From Nitrospira sp. (GTDB lineage: Bacteria > Nitrospirota > Nitrospiria > Nitrospirales > Nitrospiraceae): a stretch of 7,701 nt of DNA. Within the stretch, counting starts at the first letter, position 1, and each line of letters begins with the position of its first letter. The notes under the pieces are model-generated. The model ran no database searches. It had not been told where the DNA came from and saw only the letters and a program-made list of their open reading frames with translations. The stretch is from assembly GCA_015904075.1 (NCBI GenBank), contig JABMDH010000020.1, forward strand, positions 17,836 to 25,536, read 5' to 3'. Of this stretch, positions 1 to 5,793 are shown piece by piece. The translations under genes were made by a program, and so were the position numbers.

Positions 1-1
1 G

Positions 2-1177
2 CTTGAGCGGACCAAACTGGTCGAAGAGTATCAAGAGGTGCTCAAGCAGATCGAATACCTCAAGTCCGTCCTGGCCAGCGAGGCGCTGGTGCGGTCGATT
101 ATCAAGGACGAGCTGACCCAGATCCGTGACGAATACAAGGATGACCGCCGGACGCAGATTGTGAAGGAAGAAGCCGAGATCAATATCGAAGATTTGATCG
201 CAGCCGAAGAAGTCGTCGTGACGATCTCTCATTCCGGCTATATCAAGCGCAATGCGGCGTCGCTCTACCGCGCGCAACGGCGGGGCGGCAAAGGCAAGAT
301 CGGTATGGGCATCAAGGACGAGGATTTCGTCGTGAACCTGTTTACAGCGTCCACGCACGATACCCTCCTCTTCTTCACCGATGCCGGGAAGGTCTATTGG
401 CTGAAGGTGCATGAGATCCCGGAAGCCAGCCGTGCCGCGAAGGGCAAAGCGCTGGTCAACTTATTGGCGTTGGCCGGAGGTGAGAAGGTCACGGCGACGT
501 TACCGGTGAAGGAATATCGGGAAGACCGCTTCATTGTTATGGCGACGAAGAAGGGATTGGTCAAGAAGACCGAGTTGGCCGCGTACAGCAATCCGCGTCA
601 AGGCGGCATCATTGCGTTGGGGCTGGAGAGCGGGGACAAGCTCATCGGCGTTCAATTGACCGACGGCCATCGCGAGATTCTTCTCGGCACGAAACAAGGG
701 ATCACCATTCGATTCAAAGAAGAAGAAGTCAGACCGATGGGCCGCATGGCCTATGGCGTCAAAGGCATCACGCTCGAAGAAGGCAACGACGTGATCGGCA
801 TGGAGACCATTACTCCCGACTCCACCACGGCGATTCTGACCGTGACAGAGGGGGGGTATGGCAAACGGACTCCCGTGGGCGAATATCGCATTCAAGGCCG
901 CGGCGGCAAAGGCATCATCAGCGTCAAGACGACCGAACGCAACGGCCAGGCCGTCGGGTTTCTGCAAGTGCGGGACGACGATGAGATCATGCTGATGGCG
1001 GCGCAAGGCAAGGTGCTTCGCTGCAAGGTGGACGACATCCGTGAAATCGGTCGCAATACGCAGGGTGTCCGCATTCTCGATCTCGACGGAGACGAAGATC
1101 GTGTCGTCGCCGTGGCCAGACTGGCTGAACCGAGTGAGCGGGAAGATCCGGCCCCGGTGAATGTTCCAGGGGCCTAA
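2..1177 (+). CDS. gyrA: DNA gyrase subunit A, C-terminal part (5' end outside window)
   Basis: The reading frame is open from the left edge and ends at TAA 1175-1177, giving the last 391 residues of GyrA, the subunit that cuts and rejoins DNA when gyrase introduces negative supercoils. The first ~55 residues are the charged helical end of the breakage-reunion domain. The rest is the C-terminal beta-pinwheel that wraps DNA. The GyrA-box QRRGGKG is encoded at 275-295; it distinguishes gyrase A from topoisomerase IV ParC in the family. A second, related blade motif QGRGGKG is encoded at 893-913. The catalytic tyrosine and the quinolone-resistance region lie upstream, outside the window. The C-terminal tail is short and rich in E, D and P. 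The next gene starts 21 bases downstream on the same strand, so co-transcription is likely. Identification is firm; only the 5' boundary is missing. Confidence 0.97.
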   Translation, partial: LERTKLVEEYQEVLKQIEYLKSVLASEALVRSIIKDELTQIRDEYKDDRRTQIVKEEAEINIEDLIAAEEVVVTISHSGYIKRNAASLYRAQRRGGKGKIGMGIKDEDFVVNLFTASTHDTLLFFTDAGKVYWLKVHEIPEASRAAKGKALVNLLALAGGEKVTATLPVKEYREDRFIVMATKKGLVKKTELAAYSNPRQGGIIALGLESGDKLIGVQLTDGHREILLGTKQGITIRFKEEEVRPMGRMAYGVKGITLEEGNDVIGMETITPDSTTAILTVTEGGYGKRTPVGEYRIQGRGGKGIISVKTTERNGQAVGFLQVRDDDEIMLMAAQGKVLRCKVDDIREIGRNTQGVRILDLDGDEDRVVAVARLAEPSEREDPAPVNVPGA

Positions 1178-1198
1178 TTCCAACAGGTATGCCCCCAG

Positions 1199-1786
1199 AT
1201 GTCTCCCTCCGGTTCCAAGACGAAGAAACCGCTCGATATCATCGTCAAACTGGCGCTCGGCGTCTTGATCGGATCCTTCACGCTTATCTGGGGGGGCATG
1301 TACCTCAGCCGCCCGGATCGGTCGATTCCTCCCTATACCGTCGGGTCTCAAAACCGGCACTTTGTAGCGGCACACGTTCCGAGAGGCTCCACCGACGACG
1401 AAATCGAAAGGCTGCTGAAGCGGTTTCGAAAAGTGAGCCACCAGACGCACGATTTTGGCTCCATGAAAATTTACCCCACGACCCCGGGAGATCCCGGAGG
1501 CCGCTATGCACACATTCTGATTTATGTCTTCGATGACGCCGGATGGACGGATCCTGAAAAACTGGCCAAGTATGTGGACGGTGATGCGACAGTCGTCAGA
1601 GAGTATGAGAGCTCGGTTCGTGGATACTATCGATTGCAGGATCGAGAGGAAGAAGCGGGAATCGGTTCCCTGTTCAAAAACGGGAAAATTTCAGACGACA
1701 AGCGTACGCTCTTCAAAGGACAGGTGACCGACCCGTTGCCGGTGGAAGCGGAGCCTGAGACGGGTATTTCGATATCACCGATGTAA
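1199..1786 (+). CDS. Single-pass membrane protein of unknown function
   Basis: This is a 195-residue protein that I do not recognise. The N-terminus has basic residues K7, K9 and K10, then a hydrophobic segment at about residues 12-36. That suggests an N-in membrane anchor, with about 160 mostly polar residues on the outer side of the membrane. A non-cleaved anchor is more likely than a signal peptide because no clear cleavage site follows. The soluble part contains a GSMKIYPTTPGDPGG stretch and a YAHILIYVFDD strand-like stretch, with many charged residues towards the C-terminus. The ATG at 1199 follows an AGGT at 1185-1188. An in-phase alternative is not evident, and the out-of-frame ATG at 1189 opens only a short unrelated frame. 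It is 21 bases behind gyrA and probably shares its transcript. Its last 74 bases overlap the end of the convergent dciA-like gene. Confidence 0.75.
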   Translation: MSPSGSKTKKPLDIIVKLALGVLIGSFTLIWGGMYLSRPDRSIPPYTVGSQNRHFVAAHVPRGSTDDEIERLLKRFRKVSHQTHDFGSMKIYPTTPGDPGGRYAHILIYVFDDAGWTDPEKLAKYVDGDATVVREYESSVRGYYRLQDREEEAGIGSLFKNGKISDDKRTLFKGQVTDPLPVEAEPETGISISPM

Positions 1787-2216
1787 ACCGTTCCCGGAGA
1801 CCGGGATCCTGTATTGCCGAGATATGGCCGGCGGCTTCTGCGCGTACGGCCTCGGTTTCAGGAGATGTCCCGTCGGGGGCGTGCAAGTCGGAAGGTGTTG
1901 CGGCCGGTACAGGGATATCCCCGACGCGCAGTACGATCTCCTGGACCAATTCCGTCCCGGCGGCTTCGTTCAATTTGGCGAGCAGCGTGGGTTTCAAGAA
2001 CGTGAGCTGTTGGAGCCACACAGAGTTCCGGACGACCAACGAGAGCTTCTTGAAACGAATATGCGCCGGCCAGGTGTGGGATCCGATCGGTTCCCCGACA
2101 ATGTCGCGCCAGTCGTGCTGCAAGCGGAGCTCCAGGAGTCTGGATTCGAGGCCCAGGCGCTTGGCAAGGCCGTCAAGAATGGAGCCGAATGAGTCGAGCG
2201 AGCCGGTACGAGGCAT
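1713..2216 (-). CDS. dciA: DUF721/DciA-family protein, probable replicative helicase loader
   Basis: This is a 167-residue protein with a DUF721 (DciA) domain at about residues 10-100. The family features visible are a helical start (ILDGLAKRLGL), W36 with the following DIVG (38-41), the H47-T-W-P segment, a hydrophobic strand LSLVVRN, W67-L, and a leucine-rich helix ending LLAKLNEA. DciA proteins assist loading of the DnaB helicase in bacteria lacking DnaC/DnaI. The C-terminal third is A/P/E-rich and probably disordered. The frame is open upstream to 2333. ATG 2214-2216 is preferred because the domain begins just after it and a TACAAT box lies 7 bases upstream, whereas the 39 extra residues look non-coding. 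Proximity to gyrA fits an origin-proximal replication region. The 3' end overlaps the convergent membrane-protein gene by 74 bases. Function is inferred from the family. Confidence 0.85.
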   Translation of the reverse strand: MPRTGSLDSFGSILDGLAKRLGLESRLLELRLQHDWRDIVGEPIGSHTWPAHIRFKKLSLVVRNSVWLQQLTFLKPTLLAKLNEAAGTELVQEIVLRVGDIPVPAATPSDLHAPDGTSPETEAVRAEAAGHISAIQDPGLRERFTSVISKYPSQAPLPPATGRSPVL

Positions 2217-2222
2217 GGCGAT

Positions 2223-2228
2223 ATTGTA
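2223..2228 (-). promoter_or_regulatory. Possible -10 element for dciA
   Basis: On the minus strand TACAAT (5 of 6 to the sigma-70 consensus) ends 6 bases before the chosen dciA ATG. Transcription from it would start at or next to the start codon, giving a leaderless or nearly leaderless mRNA. No convincing -35 hexamer sits 16-18 bases upstream, and no Shine-Dalgarno sequence is visible. Confidence 0.3.
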
Positions 2229-2297
2229 GCAAGAACGGCCGTCAGCTGATACCGGGTTTATTGTGAATCGCTTCGTGTATCTCCCATGCGCGGATGT

Positions 2298-2306
2298 TGA
2301 TACACT
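2298..2306 (+). promoter_or_regulatory. Possible extended -10 element for smpB
   Basis: TGA followed by TACACT forms a TGn-extended -10 hexamer with 4 of 6 consensus bases. It lies about 49 bases before the smpB ATG, in the divergent gap between dciA and smpB. No good -35 hexamer is seen, which is tolerable for extended -10 promoters. Confidence 0.3.
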
Positions 2307-2354
2307 CTGTCCGTCACGCGCTTCACATGCCACCGCTCGACGAGCTCACGCGAA

Positions 2355-2828
2355 ATGACAAAAACAAAAGACGACCCGAACAAAGTCGTGGTGACGAACC
2401 GCAAGGCGTACCACGACTATTTTATTGAAGAGAAGTTCGAGGCCGGGATTGTGCTCCAAGGCACGGAGGTCAAATCGCTACGCGAGGGGAAGGTGAACCT
2501 GCAAGACAGCTACGCCTCCGTCCGCGAGGCCGAAGTCTTTCTCCATCACTGCCACATCAGTCCTTACAGCCACGGCAACATCATGAACCATGATCCCATC
2601 CGTGTGCGCAAGCTGCTGCTGCACAAAAAAGAAATCAACAAACTGCTCGGCAAGACGCAACAGAAGGGGCTCACGCTTGTGCCCCTCCGTCTCTATTTTT
2701 CCGAGCGCGGGCTGGCCAAGGTCGAGCTGGGGCTGGCCAAGGGGAAGAAACAGCACGATCGCCGTGAGTCCATCAAAACCCGCGAAGCCGGCCGCGAGGT
2801 CGAGCGGGCGATGAAAGAAAGAAAGTAG
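2355..2828 (+). CDS. smpB: SsrA (tmRNA)-binding protein SmpB
   Basis: A 157-residue protein of the usual SmpB length. SmpB binds tmRNA and delivers it to stalled ribosomes for trans-translation, tagging the unfinished peptide and releasing the ribosome. The hallmark N-terminal block is present: [18 protein letters not shown], then [17 protein letters not shown] and a DSYASV strand. The oligonucleotide-binding-fold core continues through HISPYSHGN and [10 protein letters not shown]. The basic C-terminal tail contains [12 protein letters not shown] and is followed by an arginine-rich helix; this tail enters the mRNA channel in characterised homologues. ATG 2355 is the natural start because the N-terminus is full length. 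The Shine-Dalgarno sequence is weak. The gene is divergent from dciA. No tmRNA gene (ssrA) is recognisable beside it. Confidence 0.97.
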   Translation: MTKTKDDPNKVVVTNRKAYHDYFIEEKFEAGIVLQGTEVKSLREGKVNLQDSYASVREAEVFLHHCHISPYSHGNIMNHDPIRVRKLLLHKKEINKLLGKTQQKGLTLVPLRLYFSERGLAKVELGLAKGKKQHDRRESIKTREAGREVERAMKERK

Positions 2829-2836
2829 CGCGCGGC

Positions 2837-2871
2837 CACACCGCTGCCCTTCGGGCAACGCGCCCGGTGTG
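2837..2871 (+). terminator. Hairpin downstream of smpB, possible terminator
   Basis: CACACC at 2837-2842 pairs with GGTGTG at 2866-2871. Inside them TGCCC at 2845-2849 pairs with GGGCA at 2853-2857 around a TTC loop. The structure begins 8 bases after the smpB stop. No run of T follows on either strand, so intrinsic termination is uncertain. It also lies just past the stop of the minus-strand 27-codon gene and could serve that transcript. Confidence 0.35.
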
Positions 2872-2873
2872 AC

Positions 2874-2957
2874 TTACTTGGCTTCTGCGGCGAACGCTCT
2901 ATAGAGGACCGCCAACACGACACTCACGGTCAGTATTCCGATGATCAACGTAACCAT
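2874..2957 (-). CDS. 27-residue single-helix membrane peptide
   Basis: ATG at 2955-2957 opens a 27-codon frame ending in TAA at 2874-2876. The peptide begins MVTLIIGILTVSVVLAVL and ends YRAFAAEAK, so one hydrophobic helix (about residues 2-18) is followed by a short polar, basic-containing tail. An AGGAGGT Shine-Dalgarno sequence (complement of 2966-2972) lies 8 bases upstream, which is stronger than for most genes here and the main evidence of translation. A weak promoter and three direct ATGARG hexamers lie upstream. The layout resembles small subunits such as KdpF or other one-helix accessory peptides, but I see no specific family match and no kdp or oxidase genes nearby. It follows the histidine kinase on the same strand after about 170 bases and may belong to its regulon. 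Confidence 0.6.
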   Translation of the reverse strand: MVTLIIGILTVSVVLAVLYRAFAAEAK

Positions 2958-2980
2958 AGCTGCTTACCTCCTGTAGATTT

Positions 2981-3010
2981 GATATAGCAATCCTACTCCT
3001 CCTCTATGAA
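2981..3010 (-). promoter_or_regulatory. Possible promoter for the 27-codon gene
   Basis: On the minus strand TTCATA (3005-3010, 4 of 6 to -35) is separated by 18 bases from TATATC (2981-2986), which carries a TGn extension (TGC). The -35 falls inside the first of three 11-bp-spaced ATGARG hexamers, as expected for a promoter activated by a bound response regulator. Each element alone is weak. Confidence 0.3.
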
Positions 3011-3033
3011 GGGCCCATGAGGAGACCATGAAG
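3006..3033. promoter_or_regulatory. Three direct ATGARG repeats at 11-bp spacing (possible OmpR-family operator)
   Basis: ATGAAG at 3006, ATGAGG at 3017 and ATGAAG at 3028 are spaced exactly 11 bp (read on the minus strand as CTTCAT, CCTCAT, CTTCAT). Direct repeats at about one helical turn are the usual binding layout of winged-helix OmpR/PhoB regulators, and two such regulators are encoded in the window. The last copy is also the left arm of the inverted repeat ATGAAGA-AA-TCTTCAT (3028-3043). Confidence 0.35.
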
Positions 3034-3130
3034 AAATCTTCATCTTTCGAGCCGACACGGCGACGGGATGCTCACGGCATGGAATGCTATGAAGGGGGCT
3101 CAAGTTGTCGGGAAATCGACGTATTGTGAG

Positions 3131-4132
3131 CTAGGCAGGAATTGTCTGGTGTGCGGAAACCGGCAACCGCAGGGTAAAGATGGAGCCCTTGTGGATTTGG
3201 CTGGCGACGGAAATCGTGCCGCCGTGTGCTTCCGCTATTTCCTTCACAATGGGAAGTCCGAGTCCGGTGCCGGCGGAATCTTTCGCTCGCGCCCAATCGG
3301 TCCGGTAGAACCGCTCGAAGAGATGCGGGATATTCTCCGACTCGATTCCATGGCCCGTATCCTCGACGGCCACGGCCACCCATTCCCCGGCGTTCTGCAA
3401 ACGGACGGTGACGGACCCGCCGGGCGGTGTGTATCGAAGCGCGTTGTCGAGCAGGTTAATCAGCGCTTGTTTGAGCCACTGTGCGTCGCCGAGAATGGGC
3501 GAAACCGATTCGGATACGAAGGACAAAGCAATGCGGTAGTCATCCGCCAGCAGGGTCAACTCGTCCACAATATCTTGAATCAGAGGTTCCAAAGCAAGCG
3601 GCGCAAGATGAATGGGAGGCTTGCTGCTGGTAAATTTTGCGAGCGTTAAAAGCGGGCGTGTCAACGCGATGAGTCGCCCGACCTGTTCCAGATTATTGAT
3701 GAGTGCATCGCGATATTCCGCCGTCGTCCTCGCTTTCATGAGAGCTACCTCCAGGTTTCCCTGAAGAATGGTCAGAGGGGTTTTCATCTCGTGGGCGGCA
3801 ATTTCGCAAAAGTTCCGTTGGACTTCGCTGTTTCGCTGGAACTGATCCAGCACCGAGTTGACCGCCTGGGTGAGCCGCCGGAATTCCTGATAGGGTGAGT
3901 CCACCGCGAGACGTTTCCCGAGATCGGCTTCAGACATCGTTTCGGCGCGAGCGCATAAGGTCTCGATCGGAGCCAGCACTTTCTTTGCCAGCCACACACT
4001 GCCGATCCAGGCAACGACGAGTGTAGCTCCGGACCCAAGGGAGAGCAGAAACAGCAGACCATACAGGGTCTCCCGGTAATGGCGGAGAGAGGTTTCCGTC
4101 TGAAGGACATACCGAATATGCCCGTCCTTCAT
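3131..4132 (-). CDS. Sensor histidine kinase core (one membrane helix, HAMP, HisKA, HATPase)
   Basis: The 333 residues from ATG 4130-4132 contain the downstream part of a two-component sensor kinase. In order: a short outer segment, a membrane helix at about residues 23-49, a HAMP-like linker (50-100, beginning AKKVLAPIETL), a phosphoacceptor helix with H114 in EIAAHEMKTPLT, an N-box with N230 in INLLDNALRYTP, a G1 box DTGHG at 258-262, an F-box LFERFYR, and a G2 box GTGLGLP. All catalytic motifs are intact. Odd: the first membrane helix and most of the sensor are missing. The upstream fragment homologous to a normal kinase N-terminus is in another frame and stops at TGA 4129-4131, which overlaps this ATG as ATGA, so reinitiation is possible. 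The frame stays open up to a TTG at 4235-4237, but that extension is the N-terminal fragment read out of frame. It is either a reinitiated kinase or a decaying gene. Confidence 0.7.
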   Translation of the reverse strand: MKDGHIRYVLQTETSLRHYRETLYGLLFLLSLGSGATLVVAWIGSVWLAKKVLAPIETLCARAETMSEADLGKRLAVDSPYQEFRRLTQAVNSVLDQFQRNSEVQRNFCEIAAHEMKTPLTILQGNLEVALMKARTTAEYRDALINNLEQVGRLIALTRPLLTLAKFTSSKPPIHLAPLALEPLIQDIVDELTLLADDYRIALSFVSESVSPILGDAQWLKQALINLLDNALRYTPPGGSVTVRLQNAGEWVAVAVEDTGHGIESENIPHLFERFYRTDWARAKDSAGTGLGLPIVKEIAEAHGGTISVASQIHKGSIFTLRLPVSAHQTIPA

Positions 4133-4263
4133 AATGGAGAGGAACAGATGACGAACCGGTTCAACAAGACTTCGCTCGTGACGTACACAAGGGCGGATAA
4201 TACGAGCAGCCCCGCGATCAAGAGGAAGGTAGACCAACTGATGAGACTGCGCAGGGATTTCAC
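4129..4263 (-). CDS. Truncated sensor kinase N-terminus (44 residues)
   Basis: GTG at 4261-4263 overlaps the response regulator stop (GTGA). It encodes 44 residues: a basic start MKSLRS, a hydrophobic helix at about 8-28, then VTSEVLLNRFV. The first 38 residues are identical to those of the 111-residue protein at 5794-6129, although 5 of 114 bases differ, all silently. After V38 the two sequences part completely, and this frame ends six codons later. The expected continuation, the kinase core, is in another frame and begins at an ATG overlapping this stop. It looks like a sensor kinase gene broken by a deletion or rearrangement, or a small membrane peptide coupled to the kinase. A sequencing or assembly error in the repeat is possible. 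Confidence 0.5.
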   Translation of the reverse strand: MKSLRSLISWSTFLLIAGLLVLSALVYVTSEVLLNRFVICSSPL

Positions 4264-4943
4264 GCGGCTGTTTCCGGTTCTTCGAGCATGTACCCGGCGC
4301 CGCGGACGGTGGCGATCAACGGAGGTGAAAAATCCCGGTCGATCTTGGCCCGCAGGGCCCGAATATGGGCATCCACGATGTTTGTCATGGGGTCATAGCT
4401 GATGTCCCATACATGTTCGATGATCGCCGTTCTGGTCAACACCCGATTCTTGTTGCGCAACAGAAACTCAAGCAGGGCATATTCCTTATTCGTCAGAGAA
4501 ATTTCTTGCCCTGCCCTCCAGACGCGATGAGAAGCCGGGTCTAGCTTCAGGTCCGCCGCTTGGAGTTGCACCAACTGCTGCGGGCTTCCCCGGCGGAGCA
4601 GGGCTCGGATTTGAGCCAGTAATTCCACGAAGGCGAAGGGCTTGGGCAAAAATTGATCCGCGCCGGTATCGAAGCCGGAGACCTTGGTTTCCACCGTGTT
4701 GCGCGCGGTCAACAGCAGTACCGGAGTCATATTGCCCTTGGCGCGCACGCGGCGGCAGAGCGTGAGGCCGTCGAGCTTGGGCAGCATGATATCGAGGATC
4801 AGCAGATCGTACGGGTTGTTCAAGGCCATCGCCAGGCCTTCTTCGCCGTCTGGCGCGACGTCCACCGCGTATTGCTCTTCTCTCAGACCCTTCCGAATAA
4901 ACTGAGCAAGGTTCACATCGTCTTCAACAAGCAGTATTCGCAT
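4260..4943 (-). CDS. OmpR/PhoB-family response regulator, copy A
   Basis: This 227-residue protein has a receiver domain (about 1-120) and a winged-helix DNA-binding domain (about 128-223). Receiver residues are complete: acidic pair D8-D9, phosphoacceptor D51 in LLILDIMLP, T79 and K101 in LPKPF. The DNA-binding part has the LTNKEYALLEFLL helix and the closing ATVRGAGYMLEEP hairpin. It presumably accepts phosphate from the adjacent kinase and binds direct repeats in target promoters. AGGA (complement of 4950-4953) lies 6 bases before the ATG, and a conserved promoter lies upstream. The stop overlaps the kinase N-terminal GTG (GTGA), so translation is probably coupled. It differs from copy B at residues 21 (R/K), 24 (Q/H), 69 (K/T), 111 (Q/R) and 112 (I/S). 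Confidence 0.95.
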   Translation of the reverse strand: MRILLVEDDVNLAQFIRKGLREEQYAVDVAPDGEEGLAMALNNPYDLLILDIMLPKLDGLTLCRRVRAKGNMTPVLLLTARNTVETKVSGFDTGADQFLPKPFAFVELLAQIRALLRRGSPQQLVQLQAADLKLDPASHRVWRAGQEISLTNKEYALLEFLLRNKNRVLTRTAIIEHVWDISYDPMTNIVDAHIRALRAKIDRDFSPPLIATVRGAGYMLEEPETAA

Positions 4944-4998
4944 CGACTATCCTGGTTCCAGGCTTCTGTGCGACCTTCAGACGTCACGATCCGACCCT

Positions 4999-5027
4999 AT
5001 TATGCCATCTCTCGGCCGATCGGTCAC
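4999..5027 (-). promoter_or_regulatory. Promoter of response regulator copy A
   Basis: On the minus strand GTGACC (5022-5027) and CATAAT (4999-5004, 5 of 6 to consensus) are 17 bases apart, the optimal spacing. The -10 ends 55 bases before the regulator ATG. Both hexamers and the spacing are unchanged in copy B although the spacer sequence differs, which supports function. Confidence 0.55.
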
Positions 5028-5110
5028 TCTACTACAAATCAGGCAGGAGATCGTCGGACTCATGGAGGCATGGTGGTTCGCAGTGAAGATGCCCCGGAGG
5101 TAGCTGTGTT

Positions 5111-5155
5111 ATGACAAAGTATGAATGGATGAGGAAATCGCTGAAAGCTCCGTGA
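5111..5155 (+). CDS. Candidate 14-codon reading frame, copy A
   Basis: On the plus strand, GGAGGT (5096-5101) stands 9 bases before an ATG that opens MTKYEWMRKSLKAP and ends in TGA. The same Shine-Dalgarno, start, length and stop occur in copy B. It lies antisense to the transcription of the flanking genes, in the gap between the regulator and the secreted-protein gene. Against coding: of six base differences between the copies, four change the amino acid. It could be a real micropeptide or chance. Confidence 0.2.
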   Translation: MTKYEWMRKSLKAP

Positions 5156-5176
5156 AACAGGCTGCCGTCTCGTCGG

Positions 5177-5788
5177 TCAGCACAGGCTGCTTCGGCAGTT
5201 GGTGACCACCAGGTTGGTCGCTTTCTCGCCCGCTTCGAGGTCAATGGTCAGCCACGCAATTCCGGATGCCCGTTCGTCTTGGTGTGCGCCGCCTCCGCCT
5301 TCGATCAGACTCACAAGATAGTACCGGCCAGCCGGAATTTTCATGAACCAGAAGTGTCCGGTCGGGTTGGCTCTCGTGGTGCGAAGACAGGGAAGCAATC
5401 GCTTTTCGGTCAGGAATTGAGCCAGCCCGTCACGGGCGCAGTCCGCTTGTTGGCGGGACATGAGGCCGTCATTGGCGGTCGGGTCGTCGTTTGAGATGCA
5501 TCCGGTGGTTCGCACATTGTGGTCGAACCAGTAGCGTGTGTAGGAGCTCACGGGAATCAGATGGACCGGGGTACCGGCCTGAGTAATAGCTTTTCCGGAT
5601 AATGAACTGAGGAAGACCTGTCCGGCGAGGGTGCCTCGGCCTTTCTGCTTATAGGCAGCCAGGTCTTTCTCGTTCAAAATCGGTGGACTGGGTGCGATCG
5701 GCTCAATGGCCTGTCCCTGCAGAGGCCATAGGCTCCCGATCAGGAGGCAGCAGACGAACCAACACCCTATCCGATGGTGGTGGCGCAT
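5177..5788 (-). CDS. Secreted protein with a likely prealbumin-like/carboxypeptidase-regulatory fold, copy A
   Basis: A 203-residue protein with a signal peptide (basic MRHHHR, hydrophobic core to about residue 22, probable cleavage after A27). The mature part has strand-like segments GTLAGQVFLSSLSGKAI, PVHLIPV and TGHFWFMKIPAGRYYLVSL. The G-x-F..-I-P-A-G-x-Y pattern is typical of carboxypeptidase-regulatory or prealbumin-like beta-sandwiches, so an extracytoplasmic binding or structural role is inferred. Mature cysteines are C97, C117, C134, C198 and C203; four recur in copy B but C134 is Tyr there. A conserved C-terminal NCRSSLC suggests disulfides. ATG 5786-5788 lies 5 bases after the stop of the 111-residue sensor stub, so the two are probably co-transcribed. 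No enzyme motif is seen. It may modulate or be reported on by the neighbouring two-component system, which is only a guess from position. Confidence 0.8.
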   Translation of the reverse strand: MRHHHRIGCWFVCCLLIGSLWPLQGQAIEPIAPSPPILNEKDLAAYKQKGRGTLAGQVFLSSLSGKAITQAGTPVHLIPVSSYTRYWFDHNVRTTGCISNDDPTANDGLMSRQQADCARDGLAQFLTEKRLLPCLRTTRANPTGHFWFMKIPAGRYYLVSLIEGGGGAHQDERASGIAWLTIDLEAGEKATNLVVTNCRSSLC

Positions 5789-5793
5789 GATGG

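Noticed and set aside
500..1513. Long minus-strand open frame opposite gyrA and the next gene
   Set aside because: It is antisense to a certain gyrA reading frame, spans two genes, and its translation shows no recognisable domain; it is a codon-bias shadow.
2217..2333. 39-codon upstream extension of the dciA frame
   Set aside because: The extra residues look non-coding, overlap the smpB promoter region, and the DUF721 domain starts just after the ATG at 2216.
3004..3096. Short repeats as a CRISPR array
   Set aside because: The repeated units are only 6-10 bases without regular spacers of CRISPR length, and no cas genes are present.
2829..3130. tmRNA (ssrA) gene near smpB
   Set aside because: No tRNA-like ends or tag reading frame could be recognised in this gap or elsewhere in the window.
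3068..3649. Plus-strand open frame opposite the kinase core
   Set aside because: It lies antisense to conserved HisKA/HATPase motifs and has no family resemblance or good ribosome site.
4133..4237. TTG start at 4237 for the kinase
   Set aside because: The added 35 residues are the membrane-helix coding sequence of the N-terminal fragment read in the wrong frame, giving an arginine-rich stretch without a membrane segment.
4951..4962. Inverted repeat CCTGG-TT-CCAGG before regulator copy A
   Set aside because: It is degraded in copy B while the promoter and ribosome site are kept, so it is unlikely to be a regulatory site.
5161..5181. Bulged hairpin over the stop codon of secreted protein copy A, as a terminator
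   Set aside because: The stem is short, it overlaps the stop codon, only three T follow, and pairing is weaker in copy B.
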